Shown here: positions 31,676 to 39,386 of the stretch, piece by piece
Layout of the letters: each line of letters begins with the position of its first letter
Numbering within the stretch: the stretch's first letter is position 1
DNA from: Halosimplex amylolyticum
Lineage (GTDB): Archaea > Halobacteriota > Halobacteria > Halobacteriales > Haloarculaceae
DNA length: 64,000 nucleotides
Direction: 5' to 3'
NCBI RefSeq assembly: GCF_051414035.1
Contig: NZ_JBLKNW010000012.1
Coordinates: 24,234-88,233 of the forward strand
Position numbers and translations under genes: made by a program
Notes under the pieces: model-generated
Told to the model about the DNA's origin: nothing
Databases searched by the model: none
Seen by the model: only the letters and a program-made list of their open reading frames with translations

Positions 31676-32812
31676 ATGCCAGATACTGCAGACCCGCCGG
31701 ACTGGCTCGTCGAGCGGCCCGGGCTGGCGGCGTTCGCGCTGGCGAGCGCGCTCCTCGCGCTCGCCGTTCTCCTGCCGTATCTCCAGTTCGTCCTGTTCGG
31801 GGTCGTCCTCGCGTACATCCTGTTTCCCGTCCAGCGACGCCTGGAGCGGTTCGTCAGGCCGACGTTCGCGGCGCTCGGCGTCGTCGCGGCCACGCTGCTC
31901 CTCGTGTTGATCCCGCTCGTCTACGTGGTCTCGATCGCCGTCCAGCAGGCGTTCGGCCTCGTGACCGCCATCAGGGAGGGGGACCTCGACATCGAGACGG
32001 TCGAGGGACTGCTCGAGACGAACGGGTACGCCGTCGACCTCGTCGCGCTGTACGAATCGAACCAGGAACGGATCGCTGGGGCCATCCGGGAGGTCACGAT
32101 GGGCGCGATCGACGTCGTCGGCACCCTGCCGGGGCTGTTCATCGGCGTGACCGTCACGCTGTTCGTCCTCTTCGCCCTGCTGCGGGACGGCGAGCGACTC
32201 GCGGCGTGGTTCCAGTGGGTGCTCCCGATCGACGACGCGATCCTGGACGAACTCCGCAAGGGACTGGACGAGCTCATGTGGGCCTCCGTCGTCGGGAACG
32301 TCGCCGTCGCGGCCATCCAGGCGGTCATGCTCGGCGCCGGACTGTTCGTCGCCGGCGTCCCCGCCGTCGTCTTCCTGACCGTCGCCACCTTCGTCCTGAC
32401 GCTGCTCCCGCTCGTCGGCGCGTTCGGAGTCTGGATCCCGGCCGCGGCCTATCTCGTCGCGACCGGCCGGCAGACCGCCGGCGCCGCCATCGCCGTCTAC
32501 GGCCTGTTCGTCACCTTCTCGGACTCGTACCTCCGCCCGGCGCTGATCGGCCAGACGGCCGCGTTCAACTCCGCCACCGTCGTCGTCGGCATCTTCGGCG
32601 GCCTGGTCGTCTTCGGCGCCGTCGGACTGTTCGTCGGCCCCGTCGTCCTCGGCGGCGCGAAACTCGCGCTCGACTGCTTCGCCCGCGCGTCGGCGGAGGG
32701 ACCGACTGTCCACGACGCCCCGGAGCGCACGGCGGACGGACCCGAATCGGCGGACGCGGCTGCCGATACGGAGACGAATGCCGCGGACGACCCGGACGAG
32801 TCCGAGGAGTGA
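31676..32812 (+). CDS. AI-2E family transporter
   Basis: A 378-residue membrane protein of the AI-2 exporter-like superfamily. It has about seven to eight helices, a soluble segment after the third (residues ~85-150), and the family region with FVAGVPAVVFLTVATFVLTL, PLVGAFGVWIPAAAYL, SDSYLRPALIG and a terminal FGAVGLFVGPVVLG. The acidic 45-residue tail is haloarchaeal. Family members include Na+/H+ antiporters and small-molecule exporters, and the substrate here is unknown. Signalling by AI-2 should not be assumed in archaea. Confidence 0.85.
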   Translation: MPDTADPPDWLVERPGLAAFALASALLALAVLLPYLQFVLFGVVLAYILFPVQRRLERFVRPTFAALGVVAATLLLVLIPLVYVVSIAVQQAFGLVTAIREGDLDIETVEGLLETNGYAVDLVALYESNQERIAGAIREVTMGAIDVVGTLPGLFIGVTVTLFVLFALLRDGERLAAWFQWVLPIDDAILDELRKGLDELMWASVVGNVAVAAIQAVMLGAGLFVAGVPAVVFLTVATFVLTLLPLVGAFGVWIPAAAYLVATGRQTAGAAIAVYGLFVTFSDSYLRPALIGQTAAFNSATVVVGIFGGLVVFGAVGLFVGPVVLGGAKLALDCFARASAEGPTVHDAPERTADGPESADAAADTETNAADDPDESEE

Positions 32813-32837
32813 GCAGTCCTCACCCGTCCCTGTCGAT

Positions 32838-34997
32838 TCAGCTGTCGGTCGCCGTCGGCGTGTCCGTTCTACTCACGTCCTCGCCCTGCTCGGGCGGGAC
32901 GATCTGCAGGACCGCACCGGTCTCCCCTTCGGGGACGCCGCGACGGTTCGTCAGGACGTAAATCTCGCCGTCCCGGTCCTGGCCGAACTGCCTGACGAAC
33001 CAGTCGAACCCGTCGACGAACTGGAGTTCCGCCATCTCCCACAGGTCCTGGCGCGGCACGTCGCCGGGACCGATGTCCGGCGTCTCCTCCTCCTCGCCGG
33101 GCGTCTCGTCGCTTTGGGGCGTCTCGGTCTCCGGCCCAGCAGTCGTTTCGGTCTCGGCGGCGGTCGGAGTCCCGGTCGGGGTCCCCGTCCCCGTGCCGTC
33201 GGCGCCGAAGTCGTCGGGCGGCATCGCGGTGAACACCCGGCCGAGCGGTTCGGAACGGGCGGGGTCGGCCGACCAGTCGCCGAAGACGTACGCGCCCTGG
33301 AGTTCGGCGACGGTGTCGTTCTCGTAGCGGTGGCCGCCGACGATGGTGATCCCGACGCTCTGGCCCTCGTAGACGTGCGGGTACTCGACGACCGGGTCGA
33401 TCAGTTCGCTCCCGTCGTAGGGCGCGTCGTCCGGTTCGCTCTCGGGGCATTCGGTGATACCCTCCACGTCGCTGGGTTCGTCGGTGCTGAAACAGTGGGT
33501 CCCCTCCTTGACGTTCCAGCCGTAGTTGCCGCCGCGCTCGACGACGTTGGCCTCCTCCCAGAGGTTCTGCCCGGCGTCGGAGACGAACAGATTCCCCTCG
33601 GAGTCGAAGTCGATGCCGAACGGGTTGCGGAAGCCGTAGGCGTATATCTCGTCGAGGGCGTCGGGTTCGTCGACGAACGGATTGTCGTCGGGAATGCCGT
33701 ACGGTCGCTCCTCGTCGGCCTCCGCTCCGGTCGGCGTCGCTGTCGGCGTTCCGGTGGGCGTCCCCGTACCGTCGGAAGCCCTTTCGTCGACGTCGATGCG
33801 GATGACGTCCCCGAGCAGGTTGTGTCTGAGGTCCTGCGCGTTGCCGCCGTCGTTCGCCTCGTACCAGTCGTCGGCGTGGCCGTACATGTCGTCGTTGGCG
33901 CCGCCGCCGTCGCCCATCGGGACGTACAGGTAGCCGTCTGGACCGAACGCCATCGGCCCGGCGTCGTGGTTGTACTGCGGGTGCGGGATCCGCAGGAGCT
34001 GCCGCTCGGAGTCGGGGTTCACCGAGTTCCCGTCCTCGCTCATCGTGAACTCCGAGACCACCTCGACGTGGTCCCAGTTGATCGACCGCAACTCCTCGGT
34101 CGGCGGCGCGCTGTAGTGCAGGTAGAGCCGTCCGTTGTCGCCGAACTCCGGGTGGGTCGCGAGTCCGAGGAGGCCCCGCTCGTCGTAGTCCTGCGTCTGG
34201 CTCGCGTACAGGCCGTAGAACGTGCCGAGTTCGACCATCCGCTCGCTCACGTCGAGTAGCGGTTCGTCGCGGACGCCGTTCTCGCGGACGAGGTACAGCT
34301 CCCCGGTCTGGTCGGTGACGAAAAAGCGGCCCGTGCCGTCGTCCGGGTCGGCGAAGTCCGTCGGCGCCGTCAGCGGCCCGTCGGCGACCTGCCGGAGGCC
34401 GACCTCGGCGCCGGCCTGGAAGAATCCGGCGCCGGTGCCGGGCGTCCCGGTTTCAGTCTCCGTTTCGGTTTCAGTCTCGGTCGCGGTCTCGGTTCCCGTC
34501 GCGGTCTCGGTCTCCGCCCCCGGTGTGGCCGTCGCGGCCTCTGTCACCTCGATGTCGCCGATCATCGTGTTCGGGTGGACGGTACAGACGTACTGGGCCA
34601 TCTCCAGGGTCGCCGTGAACGTCAGCGACCGGGTCGCGCCCTCCTCGGACATCGTCTCCGTCGATGTGATCGTCTCCCCCTGGTCGTCCTGGATCGTGAA
34701 GTCGTGTGGCGCGCCGTCCAGGTTCTCCCAGACGACCTCGTACTCGGTCCCGGCGGTCAGTTCGAGGGTCGGGTTCTCCTCGTCGGCGATCGACTCCGGT
34801 TCCTGACCCGTCCAGGCGGACACCTCGCCCCCGAGCCGGTAGGTCTGCGCCTGGCGGCCGAGCGCGAGGTTTCCCAACGCCGCGATCGCGCCGGTCGCTG
34901 CGCCGACTTCGAGGAGTCGTCGCCGTGAGGGACGCCACCCGGTCGTCCCGTCCGTCTGATCCGCTGATCGGTCTGTTTCGTCTGAACTGTCTGTCAT
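32838..34997 (-). CDS. Cupredoxin-PQQ sugar dehydrogenase fusion, exported
   Basis: A 719-residue exported protein. The Tat signal SRRRLLEVGAATGAIAALGN is followed by a cupredoxin (halocyanin-like) domain with type-1 copper ligands in GAPHDFTIQD and YVCTVHPNTM (His, Cys, His, Met), at about residues 60-145. A Thr/Glu linker leads to a soluble glucose/aldose dehydrogenase beta-propeller with LLGLATHPEFGDNGRLYLHY, GPDGYLYVPMGDGG, IYAYGFRNPFGIDFDSEG and FVSDAGQN. Low-complexity Thr/Pro inserts interrupt the propeller twice (about residues 435-455 and 610-650). Fusion would let the copper domain take electrons straight from PQQ. A C-terminal anchor is not seen. Confidence 0.85.
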   Translation of the reverse strand: MTDSSDETDRSADQTDGTTGWRPSRRRLLEVGAATGAIAALGNLALGRQAQTYRLGGEVSAWTGQEPESIADEENPTLELTAGTEYEVVWENLDGAPHDFTIQDDQGETITSTETMSEEGATRSLTFTATLEMAQYVCTVHPNTMIGDIEVTEAATATPGAETETATGTETATETETETETETGTPGTGAGFFQAGAEVGLRQVADGPLTAPTDFADPDDGTGRFFVTDQTGELYLVRENGVRDEPLLDVSERMVELGTFYGLYASQTQDYDERGLLGLATHPEFGDNGRLYLHYSAPPTEELRSINWDHVEVVSEFTMSEDGNSVNPDSERQLLRIPHPQYNHDAGPMAFGPDGYLYVPMGDGGGANDDMYGHADDWYEANDGGNAQDLRHNLLGDVIRIDVDERASDGTGTPTGTPTATPTGAEADEERPYGIPDDNPFVDEPDALDEIYAYGFRNPFGIDFDSEGNLFVSDAGQNLWEEANVVERGGNYGWNVKEGTHCFSTDEPSDVEGITECPESEPDDAPYDGSELIDPVVEYPHVYEGQSVGITIVGGHRYENDTVAELQGAYVFGDWSADPARSEPLGRVFTAMPPDDFGADGTGTGTPTGTPTAAETETTAGPETETPQSDETPGEEEETPDIGPGDVPRQDLWEMAELQFVDGFDWFVRQFGQDRDGEIYVLTNRRGVPEGETGAVLQIVPPEQGEDVSRTDTPTATDS

Positions 34998-35303
34998 GTG
35001 TTTCCCGTCAGTCACTCGCGGGGCGCCGTGAAAATGGGCGAACACCGTTTTCCCGGTATTCCTCGAAAAATTCCGATAGAGCGGGCCTATCGGTGAACCG
35101 ACGCCGAATGTGACCGGGGATACCGAACGCGATGAACGCCGGACGACAGGTGGGCCACTCCGAAGAGAGCGGCTACGCATACGTATCCGCGGCCGGGACC
35201 GGGGCTCCGACGGCGACAGAAACCGACGGCTGTACGACTGTGTACCGTGACGTAGCCACGGGCGAGGAGATGGTGCGACCGAACGGTGAGAAACCGCGTG
35301 AAG
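34998..35303. other. Intergenic region upstream of the sugar dehydrogenase
   Basis: 306 bp. The first 100 bp hold the promoter of the dehydrogenase on the minus strand (AT-rich GAAAAATTCCGATAG near 35065-35080). A plus-strand frame from 35132 (MNAGRQVGHSEESGYAYVSA...) reads with fair codon use for ~60 codons but then runs antisense through the HTH gene. I do not call it. Confidence 0.4.
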
Positions 35304-35570
35304 TCAGTCGGCGGAGGCGGGGGCCTCGCACTCGCAGTCGGCTTTGTCGATCTCGTAGAGGTTCTGGCGCGCGTCCGCGAAGTAGACGTCCTCCTCGACG
35401 ACGCCGATCGCTTCGAGGCGTTCGAGGGCGTAGCGGACGGTGCGCGCCGAAAGCATCGACTCCTCGACGATCCCCTTCTGGGTCAGAGGACCGTCGTACT
35501 CCAGTACTTTGTAGACGAGTTTCGCGCTCGGCGGCAGATCGCTGAGGTCGTCCCCGTCTGTGTCGGGCAT
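35304..35570 (-). CDS. Winged-helix transcriptional regulator (MarR/TrmB-like)
   Basis: An 88-residue DNA-binding protein. The winged helix spans most of it: LPPSAKLVYKVLEYDGPLTQ, KGIVEESMLSARTVRYALER (recognition helix) and LEAIGVVEEDVYFADARQNL (wing). The C-terminus contains CEC, possibly redox- or metal-sensitive. It is typical of small haloarchaeal HTH proteins that control nearby genes. Its target is unknown. The start MPDTDGDDL is preferred over an upstream in-frame one at 35597. Confidence 0.8.
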   Translation of the reverse strand: MPDTDGDDLSDLPPSAKLVYKVLEYDGPLTQKGIVEESMLSARTVRYALERLEAIGVVEEDVYFADARQNLYEIDKADCECEAPASAD

Positions 35571-35771
35571 CGATAGGACGGAGGGACGCGCGTACAATAA
35601 AGATTGACACTGGAGTTAGCCAAGATCGGTCGGCAGCGCCGGATCGACGCCGGATCCGCCGGGCGAGCACGGTCACGTTCATCCTCCGGGCGGGCGCTGG
35701 CGCGGGCCGATACGTCGGACCGCGGGGAGGGGAACGAACGGCTTTTTAGCCCGCGTGGCCGAGACAGACGT

Positions 35772-36074
35772 ATGGCTACCGAAACCGCCGAGGGCTGGGA
35801 CGACCACCTCCGGGGGCTGACGGTGACGACGTTCGCCTCCCTGCTCGGACTCGGCGCCGGCGTCGCCGCCGCGGCGCTCGCGGCCGGACCGAACGACCGG
35901 CTCGGGCTCTACCTGCTCGGGGCGGCCGTCCTCGTCCAGTTCCCGGTCTACATGACGATCGGTATCGACGTGGACGACTTCGGCGCGAAGGAGTACCTCT
36001 ACGTCGCGTTCATCACCTTCTCGCTGTGGTTCGTCTCCTGGGGAATCCTGCTGACCGCCGGGACCACCCTGTAA
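35772..36074 (+). CDS. Small membrane protein upstream of ABCE1 (EMC6-like)
   Basis: A 100-residue protein with three hydrophobic segments: residues ~15-37 (TTFASLLGLGAGVAAAALAA), ~44-63 (LGLYLLGAAVLVQFPVYMTI) and ~76-97. Size and topology resemble the archaeal EMC6-like family, whose eukaryotic relative is part of the membrane-protein insertase EMC. The match is tentative. CTTTTTAG at 35741-35748 lies about 27 nt above the ATG. It ends 2 bp before the ABCE1 gene and is probably cotranscribed. Confidence 0.7.
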   Translation: MATETAEGWDDHLRGLTVTTFASLLGLGAGVAAAALAAGPNDRLGLYLLGAAVLVQFPVYMTIGIDVDDFGAKEYLYVAFITFSLWFVSWGILLTAGTTL

Positions 36075-36076
36075 CG

Positions 36077-37906
36077 ATGGCCGACGACTCCATCGCGGTC
36101 GTCGACCTCGACCGCTGTCAACCCGACCGCTGCAACTACGAGTGTGCGAACTTCTGCCCGCCGAACCGCTCGGGCAAGGAGTGCATCGTCACGCGCGAGG
36201 AGCGCTTCGGGGACGAGCCCTACGAGGGCGCCCCCGACCAGATCCACATCTCCGAGGAGATCTGCCTCGGCGAAACCTGTGGTATCTGCGTCAACAAGTG
36301 CCCGTTCGACGCCATCGAGATCATCAACCTCCCGCAGGAACTCGACGACGACCCCGTCCACCGCTACGGCGAGAACGCCTTCGCGCTCTACGGCTTGCCC
36401 GCGCCCCAGGAGGGGCAGGTCACGGGCATCCTCGGCCCGAACGGCATCGGGAAGACCACCGCGGTCCGCATCCTCGCCGACGAGATGGCACCCAATCTCG
36501 GCCAGGTCGCCGGCGACCCGCCGGGCTGGGAGGCCATCATGGAGGAGTACCGCGGGACGGAACTGCAGAACTACCTCGAAGAGCTTCGCGCCGGCGACGT
36601 CACCGTCGCGCGCAAGCCCCAGTACGTCGACCAGATCCCCGACCAGTTCGACGGGACGACCCGACAGCTCCTGGAGCGGACCGACGAGCGGGGCGCGCTC
36701 GACGACCTCGTCGAGCGGGTCGGCATCGGCCCGGTCGTCGACCAGGACATCGACACGCTCTCCGGCGGCGAACTCCAGCGTGTCGCGCTCGTCGCCTGTC
36801 TCGCCCGCGACGCCGACTTCTACTTCCTCGACGAACTCACGCCCTATCTCGACATCGGCCAGCGGATGACCGCCGCGCGCCTCGTGCGCGAACTCGCCGA
36901 CGAGGAGGACCGTTCGATGCTCGTCGTCGAACACGACCTCGCCATCCTCGACCTGCTCGCCGACACCATCCACGTCGCCTACGGGTCGCCCGGCGCGTTC
37001 GGTGTCATCACGAGCCCCAAGTCGACGAAAAACGGCATCAACGAGTACCTCGGCGGCTACCTGGAGAACGAGAACATGCGCGTCCGCCAGGAGTCGATTC
37101 AGTTCGAGGAACACGCCCCGCGACAGACCGCGGAGGGCGACGTGGTCGTCGAGTACCCCGACCTCACGAAGTCCTACGGCGACGGCGAGTTCTCGCTCGA
37201 AGTCGAGGGCGGCGAGATCCAGGAGAACGAGGTCCTCGGCGTCGTCGGCCCCAACGGTATCGGGAAGTCGACGTTCGCGAAACTGCTCGCCGGCCGCCTC
37301 GAACCGGACGAGGGCGAGGTGAACGCCGAACTCGACATCGCCTACAAGCCCCAGTACGTCGAGATCGACCAGCCGATGCGCGTCGACGCCTTCCTCGCCT
37401 CGATCACCGACGACTTCGGTACCTCCTACTGGAACACGGAGATCGCCGACCCGCTCCAGCTCGACCGCGTGATGGAGCAGAACCTCACCGACCTCTCGGG
37501 CGGCGAGCGCCAGCGGGTCGCCATCGCGGCCTGCCTGTCGGAGGACGCCGACCTGTACCTGCTCGACGAGCCCTCGGCCCACCTCGACGTCGAACAGCGG
37601 GTGCGCGCGACCAGCGCCATCCGCCGCTACGCCGAGAACCACGACGCCACCGCCCTGGTCATCGACCACGACATCTACATGGTCGACCTGCTCGCCGACC
37701 GCCTGCTCGTCTTCGACGGCGAACCGGCCGAATACGGCCGCGCCTCGCCGCCCGTCGGGATGCGCGACGGCATGAACGAGTTCCTCGCGAACCTCGACAT
37801 CACCTTCCGCCGCGACGAGCGCACCGGTCGCCCCCGGATCAACAAGCCCGGTAGTCAACTCGACCGCGAGCAGAAGAACGCCGGCGAGTACTACTACAGC
37901 GACTGA
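36077..37906 (+). CDS. Ribosome recycling ATPase ABCE1 (RNase L inhibitor homologue)
   Basis: A 609-residue twin ABC ATPase that splits ribosomes after termination. The N-terminus has two [4Fe-4S] motifs: CQPDRCNYECANFCPP with a later C, and CLGETCGICVNKCPF. NBD1 has GPNGIGKTTAVR and LSGGELQRVALVACL. NBD2 has GPNGIGKSTFAK (about residue 392) and LSGGERQRVAIAACLSEDAD, each followed by LxxLDE/DEPSAHLD. The C-terminus RINKPGSQLDREQKNAGEYY is complete. The last ~126 bp are duplicated, with divergence, about 560 bp further on at 38462-38587, behind a HicBA pair. The gene itself is intact. Confidence 0.96.
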   Translation: MADDSIAVVDLDRCQPDRCNYECANFCPPNRSGKECIVTREERFGDEPYEGAPDQIHISEEICLGETCGICVNKCPFDAIEIINLPQELDDDPVHRYGENAFALYGLPAPQEGQVTGILGPNGIGKTTAVRILADEMAPNLGQVAGDPPGWEAIMEEYRGTELQNYLEELRAGDVTVARKPQYVDQIPDQFDGTTRQLLERTDERGALDDLVERVGIGPVVDQDIDTLSGGELQRVALVACLARDADFYFLDELTPYLDIGQRMTAARLVRELADEEDRSMLVVEHDLAILDLLADTIHVAYGSPGAFGVITSPKSTKNGINEYLGGYLENENMRVRQESIQFEEHAPRQTAEGDVVVEYPDLTKSYGDGEFSLEVEGGEIQENEVLGVVGPNGIGKSTFAKLLAGRLEPDEGEVNAELDIAYKPQYVEIDQPMRVDAFLASITDDFGTSYWNTEIADPLQLDRVMEQNLTDLSGGERQRVAIAACLSEDADLYLLDEPSAHLDVEQRVRATSAIRRYAENHDATALVIDHDIYMVDLLADRLLVFDGEPAEYGRASPPVGMRDGMNEFLANLDITFRRDERTGRPRINKPGSQLDREQKNAGEYYYSD

Positions 37907-37949
37907 GCGAGCGCAGTCGACGGGCTCTCACCGCTCGATCCGGCCGAAC

Positions 37950-37957
37950 CCTTATCC
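37950..37957 (+). promoter_or_regulatory. TATA-like element of hicBA
   Basis: CCTTATCC about 27 nt above the hicB ATG, so the toxin-antitoxin pair has its own leaderless-type promoter in the 74 bp after the ABCE1 stop. Confidence 0.45.
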
Positions 37958-37980
37958 GCTATTCCGCCGTACCGACTCGC

Positions 37981-38184
37981 ATGAGTACCGGGCGCGAGAT
38001 CCGCCTCATCCAGGAAGACGACGGCTGGTGGTCCGCTATCGACGAGGAGACTGGTGTCGCGAGTCAGGGACCGACCCGGACGGAAGCGCTTGAGAATCTC
38101 GACGAGGCAGTCGAGGTGACCCGAGAGGCCACGGAAGCCGACACCGAAGCCCCGGAACCGGACGCGCCCTGGTTCGACGGATAG
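37981..38184 (+). CDS. hicB: HicB-family antitoxin
   Basis: A 67-residue antitoxin with the partial RNase H-like HicB fold: IRLIQEDDGWWSAIDEETGV, then ASQGPTRTEALENLDEAVEV. The Asp/Glu-rich tail lacks a DNA-binding domain, as in short HicB proteins. It should bind and block the HicA toxin encoded 3 bp downstream. The hicB-first order is common in archaea. It lies between the two copies of the ABCE1 3' end. Confidence 0.88.
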   Translation: MSTGREIRLIQEDDGWWSAIDEETGVASQGPTRTEALENLDEAVEVTREATEADTEAPEPDAPWFDG

Positions 38185-38187
38185 TAC

Positions 38188-38433
38188 ATGGTTTCGCGGG
38201 ATTTCTCTGGCGAGGAGATCGTGGGCGTCCTCCGGACGTTCGGGTACCGCCACGATCGGACGCGAGGGGACCATGCGATTCTCAAGTACACTCATCCGGA
38301 GACGGGGGAGAAACGGACGGTCACCGTCCCACTACACGACCGCGTTCGAACTGGGACGTTACAGAACATCGCTGACCAGTGCGGAGCCGAAGATTTTCAC
38401 GCCTGGTGTGAGTGGATCGACGAACATCGGTGA
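38188..38433 (+). CDS. hicA: HicA-family mRNA interferase toxin
   Basis: An 81-residue double-stranded-RNA-binding-fold toxin that cleaves translated mRNA. It has FSGEEIVGVLRTFGYRHDRT, then GDHAILKYTHPETGEKRTV, in which the conserved catalytic His (DHAIL, near residue 29) is preserved. VPLHDRVRTGTLQNIADQCG is the usual C-terminal half. It appears functional. The pair sits immediately after an essential gene and is likely mobile cargo. Confidence 0.9.
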   Translation: MVSRDFSGEEIVGVLRTFGYRHDRTRGDHAILKYTHPETGEKRTVTVPLHDRVRTGTLQNIADQCGAEDFHAWCEWIDEHR

Positions 38434-38461
38434 GCCGTCGTAGCCGCCCGCCGGCACAACC

Positions 38462-38587
38462 AAGTTCCTGCCGAACCTCGACATCACGTTTTGCCGCGAC
38501 GAGCGCACCGGCCGGCCCCGGATCAACAAGCCCGGGTCGCAACCCGACCGCGAGCAGAAGTCGGCCAGCGAGTACTACTACTCGGAC
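38462..38587 (+). pseudogene. Displaced copy of the ABCE1 3' end
   Basis: 126 bp that translate as KFLPNLDITFCRDERTGRPR and continue INKPGSQPDREQKSASEYYY to SD, matching the C-terminus of ABCE1 with few substitutions. The stop codon is lost (TGC follows Asp). No start or upstream ABCE1 sequence is present. The similarity extends across synonymous sites, so it is recognisably the same DNA, but it has diverged more than the pinA remnant. Confidence 0.9.
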
Positions 38588-38619
38588 TGCTCGGGGACAC
38601 TCCGTCAGTTCTCAGCGAG

Positions 38620-39048
38620 TCACCGATACGGATTCACTGCACTGTTCAATCGAGTGACTCCGTCCACGGAATCGAAGTCGTCGTCGAAACTGTATACGTA
38701 TTCGATCTCTCGCGACTGCATGAACGCGGTCTGCATGCAATCGCCGAAGTTGAGGCCGACAGTGTCCCGGAACAGGGACCGACCGACGCCGTAGTTCTTC
38801 TTCGGATTGTAGGGGAGTTCGAAGTGAGCGCCGCGAACGAATCTATCGAGGAGATCGACTGCCCGATCATGGTTCAACCGCTCTTCGACGTAGTTGAGCG
38901 TCTCCAGTAGCGATTCGTTCGTGATCACGCCGGTCGGGAGTTCACCGTGGTCGACATCGCGCACGATCTCCAGCCCGACCTCGTGGTCGACGTCGTCGGT
39001 ATCTGTCGCAGCGATGAGTACCGTGGCGTCCAGGAGCGCCTGCGTCAC
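38620..39048 (-). CDS. vapC: PIN-domain toxin (VapC-like)
   Basis: A 142-residue PIN ribonuclease. Conserved acidic residues appear in ALLDATVLIAATD (Asp7), TNESLLETLNYVEER (Glu near 45), GLNFGDCMQTAFMQSR (Asp near 102) and YSFDDDFDSVDGVTRL (C-terminal Asp cluster). This is the full PIN quartet, so the nuclease should be active. Its ATG overlaps the stop of the upstream AbrB-type antitoxin by 4 bp. It is convergent with hicBA and next to the ABCE1 remnant. Confidence 0.88.
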   Translation of the reverse strand: MTQALLDATVLIAATDTDDVDHEVGLEIVRDVDHGELPTGVITNESLLETLNYVEERLNHDRAVDLLDRFVRGAHFELPYNPKKNYGVGRSLFRDTVGLNFGDCMQTAFMQSREIEYVYSFDDDFDSVDGVTRLNSAVNPYR

Positions 39049-39278
39049 CGCTCTGCCCCGGCCGTATTGTGGCCGCTGGCCCCGTCACCGCCCATCGGCG
39101 CCGGCTCGAAATCGTCGAAGACACCTTCCCGCTGGTGGAGAATCTCGACGCGTACGTCCCCGTCTTCGACCGTCCATCGGATCTTGTCCCCTGGTTCGAT
39201 GTCGAGACGCTCCCGAACTGCCGATGGAATCGTGACTCCACCGCGTTCGCTGACTGTCGTCTCGTCCGTCGCTCCCAT
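39045..39278 (-). CDS. AbrB/SpoVT-type antitoxin
   Basis: A 77-residue protein with a swapped-hairpin AbrB DNA-binding fold: TVSERGGVTIPSAVRERLDI, EPGDKIRWTVEDGDVRVEIL. It is expected to neutralise the PIN toxin and autoregulate the pair. The start at 39278 is preferred because a TATA-like GATTTATCAG complement (about 39302-39309) lies about 28 nt upstream. The longer frame (from 39326) would begin above that promoter. Confidence 0.87.
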   Translation of the reverse strand: MGATDETTVSERGGVTIPSAVRERLDIEPGDKIRWTVEDGDVRVEILHQREGVFDDFEPAPMGGDGASGHNTAGAER

Positions 39279-39386
39279 ATTCCGGTTCACGCCCCAGGCA
39301 CTGATAAATCTCATGTGGTCTTGCATGATCTGCGCTCTCTCCTTCGGTAACTGGGCGGACGCCCGACGAGGAACGGGCTATCGGGC

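Noticed and set aside
35132..35545. Open frame before and across the HTH gene
   Set aside because: The first 60 codons are plausible, but the frame then becomes Arg-rich antisense of the HTH gene, and no promoter or homologue was recognised.
35999..37858. 619-codon open frame antisense to ABCE1
   Set aside because: ABCE1 on the other strand is unmistakable, and the antisense frame has no promoter.
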